In this document: piece after piece, positions 1 through 5,453 of the stretch
How the letters are laid out: every line of letters begins with the position of its first letter
Numbering within the stretch: the first letter of the stretch is position 1
Source: Methanocorpusculum sp.
GTDB lineage: Archaea; Halobacteriota; Methanomicrobia; Methanomicrobiales; Methanocorpusculaceae
Assembly: GCA_029987045.1 (NCBI GenBank)
Contig: DALTWN010000033.1
Coordinates: 1 to 8,807 of the forward strand
Length of the DNA stretch: 8,807 nt
Reading direction: 5' to 3'
The notes under the pieces: model-generated
Seen by the model: only the letters and a program-made list of their open reading frames with translations
The model's database searches: none
What the model was told of the DNA's origin: nothing
Position numbers and translations under genes: made by a program

Positions 1-272
1 CACGCGAAGGCGCAGACGCAAAGCACAAGCAGTTCGTCGAAGCACAGGAAGCAGCTGACGCTGAGCACAAGAAGTTCATCGAGTGCCAGAAGCAGCTTCG
101 CGACTATGACAAGGTCATTACCGGCATGAAGACCAAGCAGAAGAAGGTAAAGGCCGTCAAGGAGAACAAGTCCGCACGCAAGGAAGCAGAGACCATCTTC
201 AATGCTTTCAAGAGCGGAGAAAAGCTCACCACCGAAGATCTGCTGAAACTCCAGCGCTCGAAGCTGATTTAA
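1..272 (+). CDS. C-terminal part of an archaeal coiled-coil protein (COG1340-like), 5' truncated by the window
   Basis: The frame is open from position 3 to the TAA at 270-272 and gives the last 89 residues; the start lies outside the window. The residues are almost all Lys, Glu, Gln, Ala and Asp, as in a long helical coiled coil. Two adjacent 14-residue units near the beginning match closely (ADAKHKQFVEAQEA, then ADAEHKKFIECQKQ), which equals four heptads. The tail, with FKSGEKLTTEDLLKLQRS, resembles the conserved C-terminus of the uncharacterised archaeal coiled-coil family COG1340, where a GEKL[ST]TE-type segment closes the protein. Members are sometimes labelled phosphoserine phosphatase in databases, which this sequence does not support. 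Function is unknown. A single helix breaker region (KSGEK) separates the coiled coil from the final helix. Family assignment is from memory of the pattern, not a search. Confidence 0.8.
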   Translation, partial: REGADAKHKQFVEAQEAADAEHKKFIECQKQLRDYDKVITGMKTKQKKVKAVKENKSARKEAETIFNAFKSGEKLTTEDLLKLQRSKLI

Positions 273-275
273 GCA

Positions 276-301
276 GGGGGTTTTTACCCCATTTTTCTTT
301 T
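276..301 (+). terminator. Hairpin plus T-tract terminator of the coiled-coil gene
   Basis: Four nucleotides after the stop codon, GGGG (277-280) pairs with CCCC (287-290) around a 6-nt TTTTTA loop, followed by ATTTTTCTTTT (291-301). The T-runs alone would fit archaeal termination; the GC stem adds to it. Confidence 0.75.
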
Positions 302-324
302 ACTGAACGATTAGAACGGCCTTT

Positions 325-362
325 CGAAACGTATATATGCTTCGTAAGGTAACTATTATAGG
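325..362 (+). promoter_or_regulatory. Candidate promoter of the tRNA-Glu gene
   Basis: Two TATA-like boxes precede the tRNA: GTATATATG (331-339), preceded by CGAAAC, which looks like a purine-rich BRE, and TATTATAGG (354-362). Archaeal TATA boxes are centred about 26-27 nt before the transcription start. The second box (centre about 358) would start transcription around 384, only a few nt before the mature 5' end; the first would leave a leader of about 25-30 nt for RNase P to remove. The sequence does not decide between them. Confidence 0.55.
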
Positions 363-387
363 CAGTTGTTAAAAACCGCACATCTTT

Positions 388-460
388 GCTGATGTAGTGT
401 AGTGGCCAATCATGCCGGCCTTTCACGCCGGCGACTCGGATTCGAATTCCGGCATCAGCA
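388..460 (+). tRNA. tRNA-Glu (anticodon UUC)
   Basis: A full cloverleaf of 73 nt folds here. The 7-bp acceptor stem is perfect (GCTGATG 388-394 with CATCAGC 453-459), with discriminator A460. The anticodon stem is CCGGC/GCCGG (415-419, 427-431) around the loop CTTTCAC, which gives anticodon TTC at 422-424. The T arm is TCGGA-TTCGAAT-TCCGG (436-452) with the invariant TTCGA core. The D stem is weak (G-U, U-A, G-C and a U-U mismatch). There is no intron. The 3' CCA is not encoded (CTT follows), so it must be added by CCA-adding enzyme, as is usual in many archaea. Confidence 0.97.
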
Positions 461-475
461 CTTCTTTTCTTTTGA
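461..475 (+). terminator. Pyrimidine-rich terminator after tRNA-Glu
   Basis: CTTCTTTTCTTTTG starts directly after the discriminator base. T-rich runs of this kind end archaeal transcripts. The short stretch up to 533 then separates this unit from the convergent membrane iron-sulfur gene; I see no T-tract on the minus strand there that would clearly terminate that gene. Confidence 0.6.
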
Positions 476-533
476 GTTCCTTAGATGACAGCCAAAGCGG
501 TCGCGCATCGTCGGATGTACGGTGCCGGTGAAT

Positions 534-1400
534 TCAGATCCGGTTTTTCTTTCGGATACTGTCGGTCGTCAGCGCCCCCTTCGGGCATGACCTGACGCAT
601 TCCATGCACAGGATGCATTCGGTTCCGTTTTTCCGTTTGCGTGAATTGTCCGTCATATCGACTTCCATGGGGCAGACTGTCTTGCATTTGTCGCAGGACA
701 CACAGATGTCGCTGCGGCATTTTATCCGGAGCAGAGAAAAATAGCTCATCGGTTTCAGGAATACGGTGATAGGACAGAGGTACTTGCAAAAGGCACGGTT
801 GTCCCGGAAGATGAACGCAAGAATGATTCCGGAAAGATAGTAGAAGAGATTGCCGATGATGAATCCCATGAACAATATCCGATGGATATTTTCAGGGTGG
901 AGTATGAGCAATGCCAGTACAAGGAGAAGCGATGCGGCAAACAAGGCATAGCGGAAGATACCTGTCCGTCTTCCCGGTTTCCCGGGTGTCTTGAATGGCA
1001 GGAAGTCCAGGACCATGGCGGTCCAGCAGGCATATCCGCACCATCCTCTTCCAAAGAACAGCGGTCCGATAATTTTTGCAATGAGATAGTGGATGGTCGC
1101 GCCTGCGAAGACACCGGTGAACAGGAAGTACCAGAATCCTTCGATCTGCAGGTTTTCCTGGCAGATCAGCCCCAGATAGACAAGGAGGTATGTTCCGACC
1201 AGAAGCTGCACTATGTGCCGGGCATGTTTCACTTTGAACAGGTACAGCACTATTCCAAGAGCCAGTGCCGTACCTATGTAACTGAAATTACAGAGATAGA
1301 ATATCTGACCTTTGGTCTGCCAGAGAATGACCGCGATTGCCTCGAATACGAGCCAGATGGCAAGCGGGAATGCCCATTTTTTCACCGTTGTGTTGTTCAT
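534..1400 (-). CDS. Membrane-bound 4Fe-4S protein, NapH/NosR-like
   Basis: The protein has 288 aa. About six hydrophobic segments lie near residues 8-28, 35-55, 63-80, 92-112, 148-168 and 174-199. Between segments four and five sits CGYACW (C121, C125), and after the last segment CKYLCP (C205, C209). This pair of CxxxC motifs is the hallmark of the NapH/NosR/RdxA-type quinol or electron-transfer family; the first has Trp where family members usually have Pro. The C-terminal domain is a two-cluster ferredoxin: C233-xx-C236-xx-C239-xxx-C243P and C262-xx-C265-xx-C268-xxx-C272P, with an extra C228. The expected role is passing electrons between a membrane or extracytoplasmic partner and a soluble redox protein. 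No partner gene (nitrate, nitrous oxide or other reductase) is nearby, so the substrate is unknown. The ATG at 1400 is preceded by AGGA (1410-1407) with 6-nt spacing. Confidence 0.9.
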   Translation of the reverse strand: MNNTTVKKWAFPLAIWLVFEAIAVILWQTKGQIFYLCNFSYIGTALALGIVLYLFKVKHARHIVQLLVGTYLLVYLGLICQENLQIEGFWYFLFTGVFAGATIHYLIAKIIGPLFFGRGWCGYACWTAMVLDFLPFKTPGKPGRRTGIFRYALFAASLLLVLALLILHPENIHRILFMGFIIGNLFYYLSGIILAFIFRDNRAFCKYLCPITVFLKPMSYFSLLRIKCRSDICVSCDKCKTVCPMEVDMTDNSRKRKNGTECILCMECVRSCPKGALTTDSIRKKNRI

Positions 1401-1406
1401 CCAGTG

Positions 1407-1447
1407 TCCTTTCCTGAAGTATAATTTGGTGCCGGGTTATGTAATAG
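1407..1447 (-). promoter_or_regulatory. Candidate promoter and ribosome binding site of the NapH-like gene
   Basis: On the minus strand two TATA-like stretches occur: CTATTACAT (about 1447-1439) and AAATTATACT (about 1427-1418). The distal one would start transcription near 1416 and keep both AGGA elements (1415-1412 and 1410-1407) in the leader. The proximal one would give an almost leaderless mRNA. The presence of a well-spaced AGGA before the ATG favours the distal box. Confidence 0.4.
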
Positions 1448-1544
1448 ATTTGGTCGTATCTGCGTCGGTCCGTCGGTTTACCAATCCGTCCACGCAGGAA
1501 TCTGCAGAGCAACGCAATCCGGAAATCTGTGGCCAGTTCGATGC

Positions 1545-1560
1545 GAAAAAATGAAAAAGT
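1545..1560 (-). terminator. T-tract terminator of the SAM synthetase gene
   Basis: Read on the minus strand, CTTTTTCATTTTTT follows the stop codon by about 11 nt. Two T-runs without a needed stem match archaeal termination signals. It separates this gene from the NapH-like gene downstream on the same strand, about 170 nt away, so the two are probably separate transcripts. Confidence 0.65.
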
Positions 1561-1570
1561 GAAGACCCGG

Positions 1571-2788
1571 TTAGAAGGTCTTTAAGGTGCCGTCGATCAC
1601 GAGCTTGGTGATGTCGGTGATGTTTTCCAGGCGGCGGTTGACGATCTCGTCGATCTGGTCGGCGAAGTCCTTGAAGGTGTATCCGCGCTTGGTTATGCAC
1701 TGGACGCTTGCGACGTGCGGGTAATCGATCGGGTGGCCGATCTGGGACAGCAGTCTGACATACATCTCTTCGATGCCGTCGACTTTCTGGCAGCATTCCT
1801 TTGCGATCTCGGTGGAGAGCAGGTTGTAGATCTTTCCGATATGGTTGATCGGGTTCTTACCGGAGGTTGCTTCCATGGACATCGGTCTGTTCGGGGTGAT
1901 CAGTCCGTTGCAGCGGTTACCTCTTCCGACGGAACCGTCGTCGCCCATTTCAGCGGAAGTTCCGTTGACGGTGAGGAAGACGGACTGGTGGTTCTTCTTG
2001 ATGATATCCGCGGTGTTGACGGCGACCTTGACCTTGCGGCCGGTGAGCTGTTTCGCGACGTTGGTGAACTCCTCGATCATCTTCTCCTTGGTCTCGACGT
2101 AGTCGTCGATGCCGGAGCAGTAGCGGTCGACCATTGCGGCGGCGACCGTGATGTTGATCGTGTTGATGTCACGCATACCCATGAGCTTGATATCGTATCC
2201 GAGCGCCGGGTGTTTCGGTCTGAAGGTCTCCGCGATGTACTTGTCGAGTGCGAGGACGATCTGTTCGGTCTCGGAGAACGGTGCATGGCCGACACCGAAG
2301 GAGGTATCGTTCGCACGCGGTGCGACCTTGTGGGCCGCCTTGGTGTTGAAGACATCCTGGAGATCGGTGGATCCGGCGCCCATTCTGCAGTCGACGATGA
2401 CATCGGTATCCATGTTGAAGGTCGGCATGGTCTCGTGGAGATAGTCGCGGGCTGCCTTGACGGCGATCGCATCGGTCGCGAAGGTCTTGCCGTTGAAGGA
2501 ACGGGTCGCACGGCCGGTCAGCAGGAAGTAGATCGGCTTGATGATCTTTCCGCCGCCGAATGCCGGTGCGGATTCGCCGGCGACGACTTCGCCCTGGTCG
2601 GTGTTGTGGTGAAGGACGTTTCCGTCGCATTCCTTGATATATTCACGGCAGAGTGCACGTGATACCGCTTCTGCGACACCGTCGGCAAGACTGTCCGGGT
2701 GGCCGATGCATTTACGCTCGACGAGTTCGACCCGCTGCTTCTCGATTGGAGTCTGCTTGAGGTTGGAGATACTGATATTTCTCTTCAA
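1571..2788 (-). CDS. mat: S-adenosylmethionine synthetase, archaeal type
   Basis: This 405-aa enzyme makes S-adenosylmethionine from methionine and ATP in the cytoplasm. It belongs to the archaeal MAT family, which differs greatly in sequence from bacterial and eukaryotic MetK, and its length is normal for that family. Conserved blocks are visible in order: GHPDS (29-33) in the N-terminal domain, [10 protein letters not shown] (60-69), FGGGKI (77-82) with [11 protein letters not shown] following, [14 protein letters not shown] (159-172), and [17 protein letters not shown] (276-292) with [11 protein letters not shown] then [13 protein letters not shown]. The C-terminus ...LKTF resembles that of Methanocaldococcus MAT. 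The start is TTG at 2788-2786: an in-frame TGA lies three codons upstream and no ATG or GTG fits, while the N-terminus MKRNI matches the family's usual MRNI-type beginning. The methyl donor is used by many methyltransferases, and in methanogens also by methanogenic cofactor synthesis. Confidence 0.97.
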   Translation of the reverse strand: MKRNISISNLKQTPIEKQRVELVERKCIGHPDSLADGVAEAVSRALCREYIKECDGNVLHHNTDQGEVVAGESAPAFGGGKIIKPIYFLLTGRATRSFNGKTFATDAIAVKAARDYLHETMPTFNMDTDVIVDCRMGAGSTDLQDVFNTKAAHKVAPRANDTSFGVGHAPFSETEQIVLALDKYIAETFRPKHPALGYDIKLMGMRDINTINITVAAAMVDRYCSGIDDYVETKEKMIEEFTNVAKQLTGRKVKVAVNTADIIKKNHQSVFLTVNGTSAEMGDDGSVGRGNRCNGLITPNRPMSMEATSGKNPINHIGKIYNLLSTEIAKECCQKVDGIEEMYVRLLSQIGHPIDYPHVASVQCITKRGYTFKDFADQIDEIVNRRLENITDITKLVIDGTLKTF

Positions 2789-2797
2789 AATTACTCA

Positions 2798-2832
2798 CTA
2801 ATACAATAATTTGACTTTTTAATATATTAATG
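2798..2832 (-). promoter_or_regulatory. Promoter of mat; palindromic TATA-like element possibly working in both directions
   Basis: TTAATATATTAA (2819-2830) is a perfect 12-bp palindrome in an AT-rich tract, so it reads as a TATA box on both strands. On the minus strand it predicts a transcription start near 2798, leaving only about 10 nt before the TTG of mat and a weak GTGAG at best as ribosome binding site. On the plus strand it would start near 2850 and give the U32 gene a leader of about 150 nt. Bidirectional use is inference. Confidence 0.55.
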
Positions 2833-2931
2833 TATTTATTGAAAATTGTAAAAAATTGCAGTTTTTCGATATCTGCAGTGCCTGCCGACGTCTTTTGTCG
2901 TAGCGGAACGGCAATTCCGGGAACATTTCTG

Positions 2932-2950
2932 CGGAATCCGCGGATTTCCG
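2932..2950. repeat. Palindrome in the U32 upstream region
   Basis: AATCCGCGGATT (2935-2946) is a perfect 12-bp palindrome; flanking CGG (2932-2934) and CCG (2948-2950) extend it with a one-base bulge. It could be an operator for a dimeric regulator or an RNA hairpin in a long leader. A smaller stem, CGAC/GTCG (2886-2889 with 2897-2900), and ATTGCAG/CTGCAGT (2855-2861 with 2873-2879, one G-U) lie upstream of it. Confidence 0.5.
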
Positions 2951-2970
2951 GTATTCTTTCGAAACTGTGA

Positions 2971-2990
2971 ATATGCGGGGAGGCGCATAT
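2971..2990 (+). promoter_or_regulatory. Hairpin with the Shine-Dalgarno sequence in its loop, before the U32 gene
   Basis: ATATGCG (2971-2977) and CGCATAT (2984-2990) form a perfect 7-bp stem, and the 6-nt loop is GGGAGG (2978-2983), a strong Shine-Dalgarno sequence. The stem ends one base before an ATG at 2991. GGAGG is 7 nt from that ATG but 17 nt from the U32 start at 3001. What is seen is the inverted repeat and the spacing; a role in translation control is inferred. Confidence 0.6.
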
Positions 2991-3014
2991 ATGAAACATC
3001 ATGAATATTCCTGA
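2991..3014 (+). CDS. Seven-codon overlapping upstream reading frame (MKHHEYS)
   Basis: ATG at 2991 opens a frame of seven codons ending at TGA 3012-3014, overlapping the first codons of the U32 gene in another frame. It has the better ribosome-binding-site spacing of the two starts (7 nt against 17). It may be a small regulatory frame that couples to or competes with U32 translation. It may equally be a chance ATG, or the true N-terminus displaced by a one-base sequencing error: removing one base at 2997-3000 would fuse MKH to MNIPELL. It is listed because it bears on the U32 start, not because a product is shown. Confidence 0.3.
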   Translation: MKHHEYS

Positions 3015-5418
3015 ACTGCTGGCACCGGCAGGATCGCCGGAAGCACTGAAAGCGGCAGTCTATGCCGGAGCGGATGCCGTCTATCTCGGCGGAAAGCTGT
3101 TCGGTGCACGGGCGTATGCGGCGAACTTCGACCGCAGGGAACTGGCGGACGCCATCGCCTATGCGCATCAGTACGGTGTCAAGGTATACGTGACCGTGAA
3201 CACCCTCATGCGGGATGCCGATCTGGCGGAGGCCGGTGAATATCTCCGTTTCCTGTCCGAGGCGGATGCCGATGCCGTGCTGGTTCAGGATGTCGGGCTG
3301 CTGACTCTCGCCCGCGAAATCGTGCCGGATCTGCCGGTGCATGCAAGTACCCAGATGACGGTCACCAATACCGCGGGCGTCGCGTTCGCCGCGGCTCACG
3401 GCATATCCCGTATCGTTCTTGCCCGCGAAACTGCGATTGCGGATGTGACCGCGATCTGCAAGGCAGCGGCAGAACACGATATCGGTATCGAGATCTTCGT
3501 CCACGGAGCGCTCTGCTACTGTTATTCGGGACAGTGTCTGTTCTCCTCCGCCATCGGTGGAAGAAGCGGGAACAACGGCATGTGCGCACAGCCGTGCAGA
3601 AAACCCTATACGCTGTTTGCAGGTGGTGACCCGGTCGCCACGAAAGGAAACTATATCCTCAGTACGAAGGATATCTGCCTCTATCCCGACCTTGAAGCGG
3701 TCTGTGCGAGCGGAGTGTCCGCCCTGAAGATCGAAGGACGCATGAAGACGCCGGAGTATGTGGCGGTCGTCACCTCCATCTACCGCAAGGCCCTGGATGC
3801 GATCGCAGCGGGAACGTTCGAACCGAAACAGGAGGATATGGAGAATCTCGCATTCGCGTTCAACCGCGGATTCACCAAAGGATATCTCCTGGCGGAAGGT
3901 AACGGCGGAAAAGCGCAGATCATGAACTGGGAAAAACCAAACAACCGCGGCGTGTATGCAGGATATGTTTCGGGACTCGACCGGAAACGCGGAAAAGTCG
4001 TCGTCAAGATCGAAGGACCGGTTCCGGATACCGGCGACGGTCTGGTGTTCAAGTTCGCCGGCCGTGAAGTCGGATTCGCGCTGAACAAGGAACCGTATCT
4101 GTTCCCCGAAGGCGATGCATACAAGATTCCGGCACCCGAAGATGTGGTCGAAGGAAGCGAACTCTGGATCACCAGCCGCCTGAAGACCGCACATCTCGCA
4201 TCGGCAATCCTTTCCAGACCGGCGGGCGGGCGGATCCCGCTCGATATCGTCGTCGGTGTCGATGCAGACCGGAGACTCGTCGTCATCGGAAACGGAAAGA
4301 AAGCGGTTTCCTCGATTCCGCTGATGGACGCGAAATCGAAACCGGTGTCGCAGGAAGCGGTCGAGACACAGATGCGCAAGACCGGCGGAACACCGTTCGT
4401 CGTCCGCAATCTGCAGATGGAATACGACGGCACCGGATTCCTGCCGATGGGTGTGATCGCCGATCTCCGTCGTGCGTTCCTCGACGAATGTTCCCGGAGT
4501 CTTTCCGAGAAACGTGTCCGCAGGACCCGCGAGATTCCGGAAAAGGAAGGCGGAAAGTTCACGGAGACGGTGCCGGAGATCATGGTGTATACCGACACGG
4601 TCACCGGTGCGAAGGTCGCCCATGCGGCAGGAGCCGGCGTCATCTACGAAGGATTCGAGGAAGTCTACGATATCCCGGTCGTCTATAAGCTGCCGCGTAT
4701 CATCGCCGAACATGACCTGATGCATCATCTCGAAAGGATTCCTGCTTCCGCCGCGGGAATCATGACCGAATCCGTCGGGGTATCCGAATATCTGGCGAAC
4801 ATTCCGCGCTATGGCGGTATCGGTCTCAACATCACCAATGCCCGCACCGCGAATCTGTTCGGCAAGTCATGCCGGCAGGTCGCCCTCTCACCGGAACTGT
4901 CCGGAAAACAGATCCGGGAACTGATGCACCGGCTTGCCGGATATGCCCATCCGCCGCGTATCGAAGTGCTGGTCCAGGGAAGCCTGGAGGTCATGATCAC
5001 GGAGAACTGCATTCCGGCGACCGCGGAAGGATGCAGGTCGTGCAACCAGGCATGGGCACTGAAGGACAAGACCGACCGTATGTTCCGGATCAGAACCGAC
5101 AGCGACTGCAGAACGCATATCCTCAATGCAGCAGAGATCTGTCTGATCGAATATGTCCGCGATCTCGCATCGTGGGGGGTCGATGTCGTTTCCATCGATG
5201 CCCGCGGAAGAAGTCCGGAATATATCCGGAGAATGGTCGCCGCGTACCGTCAGGTGATCGAAGGAGCTTCCGGAAAAGCGGTCAAGGAGGAGATCCGGTC
5301 GCTCTGTTCCGGTGGTGTGACATCGGCACATTTCCAGCGAGGAATCACCGAAGAAACCGGTCTTCCGCCGCAGCCTGCCGCATCCGGCAGAAAATCGTCC
5401 GGTCATCACCGGCCGTAA
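3001..5418 (+). CDS. Long U32-family protein with C-terminal DUF3656-type region, RlhA-like (probable RNA hydroxylation factor; often annotated peptidase/collagenase)
   Basis: The protein has 805 aa. It begins with the family opening PELLAPAGSPEAL, followed by AGADAVYLGG and a TIM-barrel-like region. The U32 signature is at 164-179, with HGALCYCYSGQC, then SGNNGMCAQPCRKPY and STKDIC. By comparison with the U32 proteins UbiU/UbiV, C172, C179, C195 and C226 (or C199) are good candidates for a 4Fe-4S cluster. The C-terminal region carries more conserved cysteines (C670, C678, C681, C703, C714) with DCRTH and VDVVSIDARG. In E. coli the long U32 protein RlhA (YdcP) hydroxylates a 23S rRNA cytidine and shorter relatives modify tRNA; protease activity is poorly supported for most members. 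I infer an RNA-modifying role, with the target unknown. ATG 3001 is the only possible start, because TGA at 2992-2994 is in frame. The last 20 residues are Pro/Ser/Gly-rich and look disordered. Confidence 0.9.
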   Translation: MNIPELLAPAGSPEALKAAVYAGADAVYLGGKLFGARAYAANFDRRELADAIAYAHQYGVKVYVTVNTLMRDADLAEAGEYLRFLSEADADAVLVQDVGLLTLAREIVPDLPVHASTQMTVTNTAGVAFAAAHGISRIVLARETAIADVTAICKAAAEHDIGIEIFVHGALCYCYSGQCLFSSAIGGRSGNNGMCAQPCRKPYTLFAGGDPVATKGNYILSTKDICLYPDLEAVCASGVSALKIEGRMKTPEYVAVVTSIYRKALDAIAAGTFEPKQEDMENLAFAFNRGFTKGYLLAEGNGGKAQIMNWEKPNNRGVYAGYVSGLDRKRGKVVVKIEGPVPDTGDGLVFKFAGREVGFALNKEPYLFPEGDAYKIPAPEDVVEGSELWITSRLKTAHLASAILSRPAGGRIPLDIVVGVDADRRLVVIGNGKKAVSSIPLMDAKSKPVSQEAVETQMRKTGGTPFVVRNLQMEYDGTGFLPMGVIADLRRAFLDECSRSLSEKRVRRTREIPEKEGGKFTETVPEIMVYTDTVTGAKVAHAAGAGVIYEGFEEVYDIPVVYKLPRIIAEHDLMHHLERIPASAAGIMTESVGVSEYLANIPRYGGIGLNITNARTANLFGKSCRQVALSPELSGKQIRELMHRLAGYAHPPRIEVLVQGSLEVMITENCIPATAEGCRSCNQAWALKDKTDRMFRIRTDSDCRTHILNAAEICLIEYVRDLASWGVDVVSIDARGRSPEYIRRMVAAYRQVIEGASGKAVKEEIRSLCSGGVTSAHFQRGITEETGLPPQPAASGRKSSGHHRP

Positions 5419-5430
5419 TCTCTTTTTCTC
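5419..5430 (+). terminator. T-rich stretch after the U32 gene
   Basis: TCTCTTTTTCTC follows the stop codon directly. It is a weak candidate archaeal terminator with one T5 run. If it works, tldD needs its own promoter; TATAGAAT at 5440-5447 is too close to the tldD ATG to serve a start at 5454, so read-through from the U32 gene remains possible. Confidence 0.4.
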
Positions 5431-5434
5431 CAGC

Positions 5435-5453
5435 ATGCCTATAGAATAGGCAT
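5435..5453 (+). repeat. Perfect 8-bp inverted repeat abutting the tldD start codon
   Basis: ATGCCTAT (5435-5442) and ATAGGCAT (5446-5453) are exact reverse complements around AGA. The repeat ends at the base before the tldD ATG. No Shine-Dalgarno is visible other than the AGG in the 3' arm, which would be paired. It could limit ribosome access, act as a terminator or processing hairpin for the U32 mRNA, or bind a dimeric protein. Confidence 0.6.

Noticed and set aside
481..789. 102-residue minus-strand frame overlapping the end of the NapH-like gene
   Set aside because: It overlaps the ferredoxin domain in another frame and has no family features.
882..1424. 180-residue open frame on the plus strand over the NapH-like gene
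   Set aside because: Antisense to a gene with intact membrane segments and cysteine motifs; no domain and no ribosome binding site support it.
1461..1496. Inverted repeat TGCGT/ACGCA between mat and the NapH-like gene
   Set aside because: Only 5 bp with a 26-nt spacer and poor inner pairing; not distinguishable from chance.
1715..2662. 315-residue open frame on the plus strand inside the SAM synthetase gene
   Set aside because: Antisense to mat; the product is Asp/Val/Gly-rich without recognisable domains, a shadow of the codon bias.
2836..4728. 630-residue open frame on the minus strand across the U32 gene
   Set aside because: It is antisense to a clear conserved family, its protein has unnatural Arg/Asp/His-rich composition and no motif, and it is explained by the high G/C third positions of the U32 gene leaving few antisense stops.
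5375..5390. 6-bp stem CTGCCG/CGGCAG with CATC loop near the end of the U32 gene
   Set aside because: It lies in coding sequence, is followed by A's rather than T's, and short GC stems are expected by chance here.
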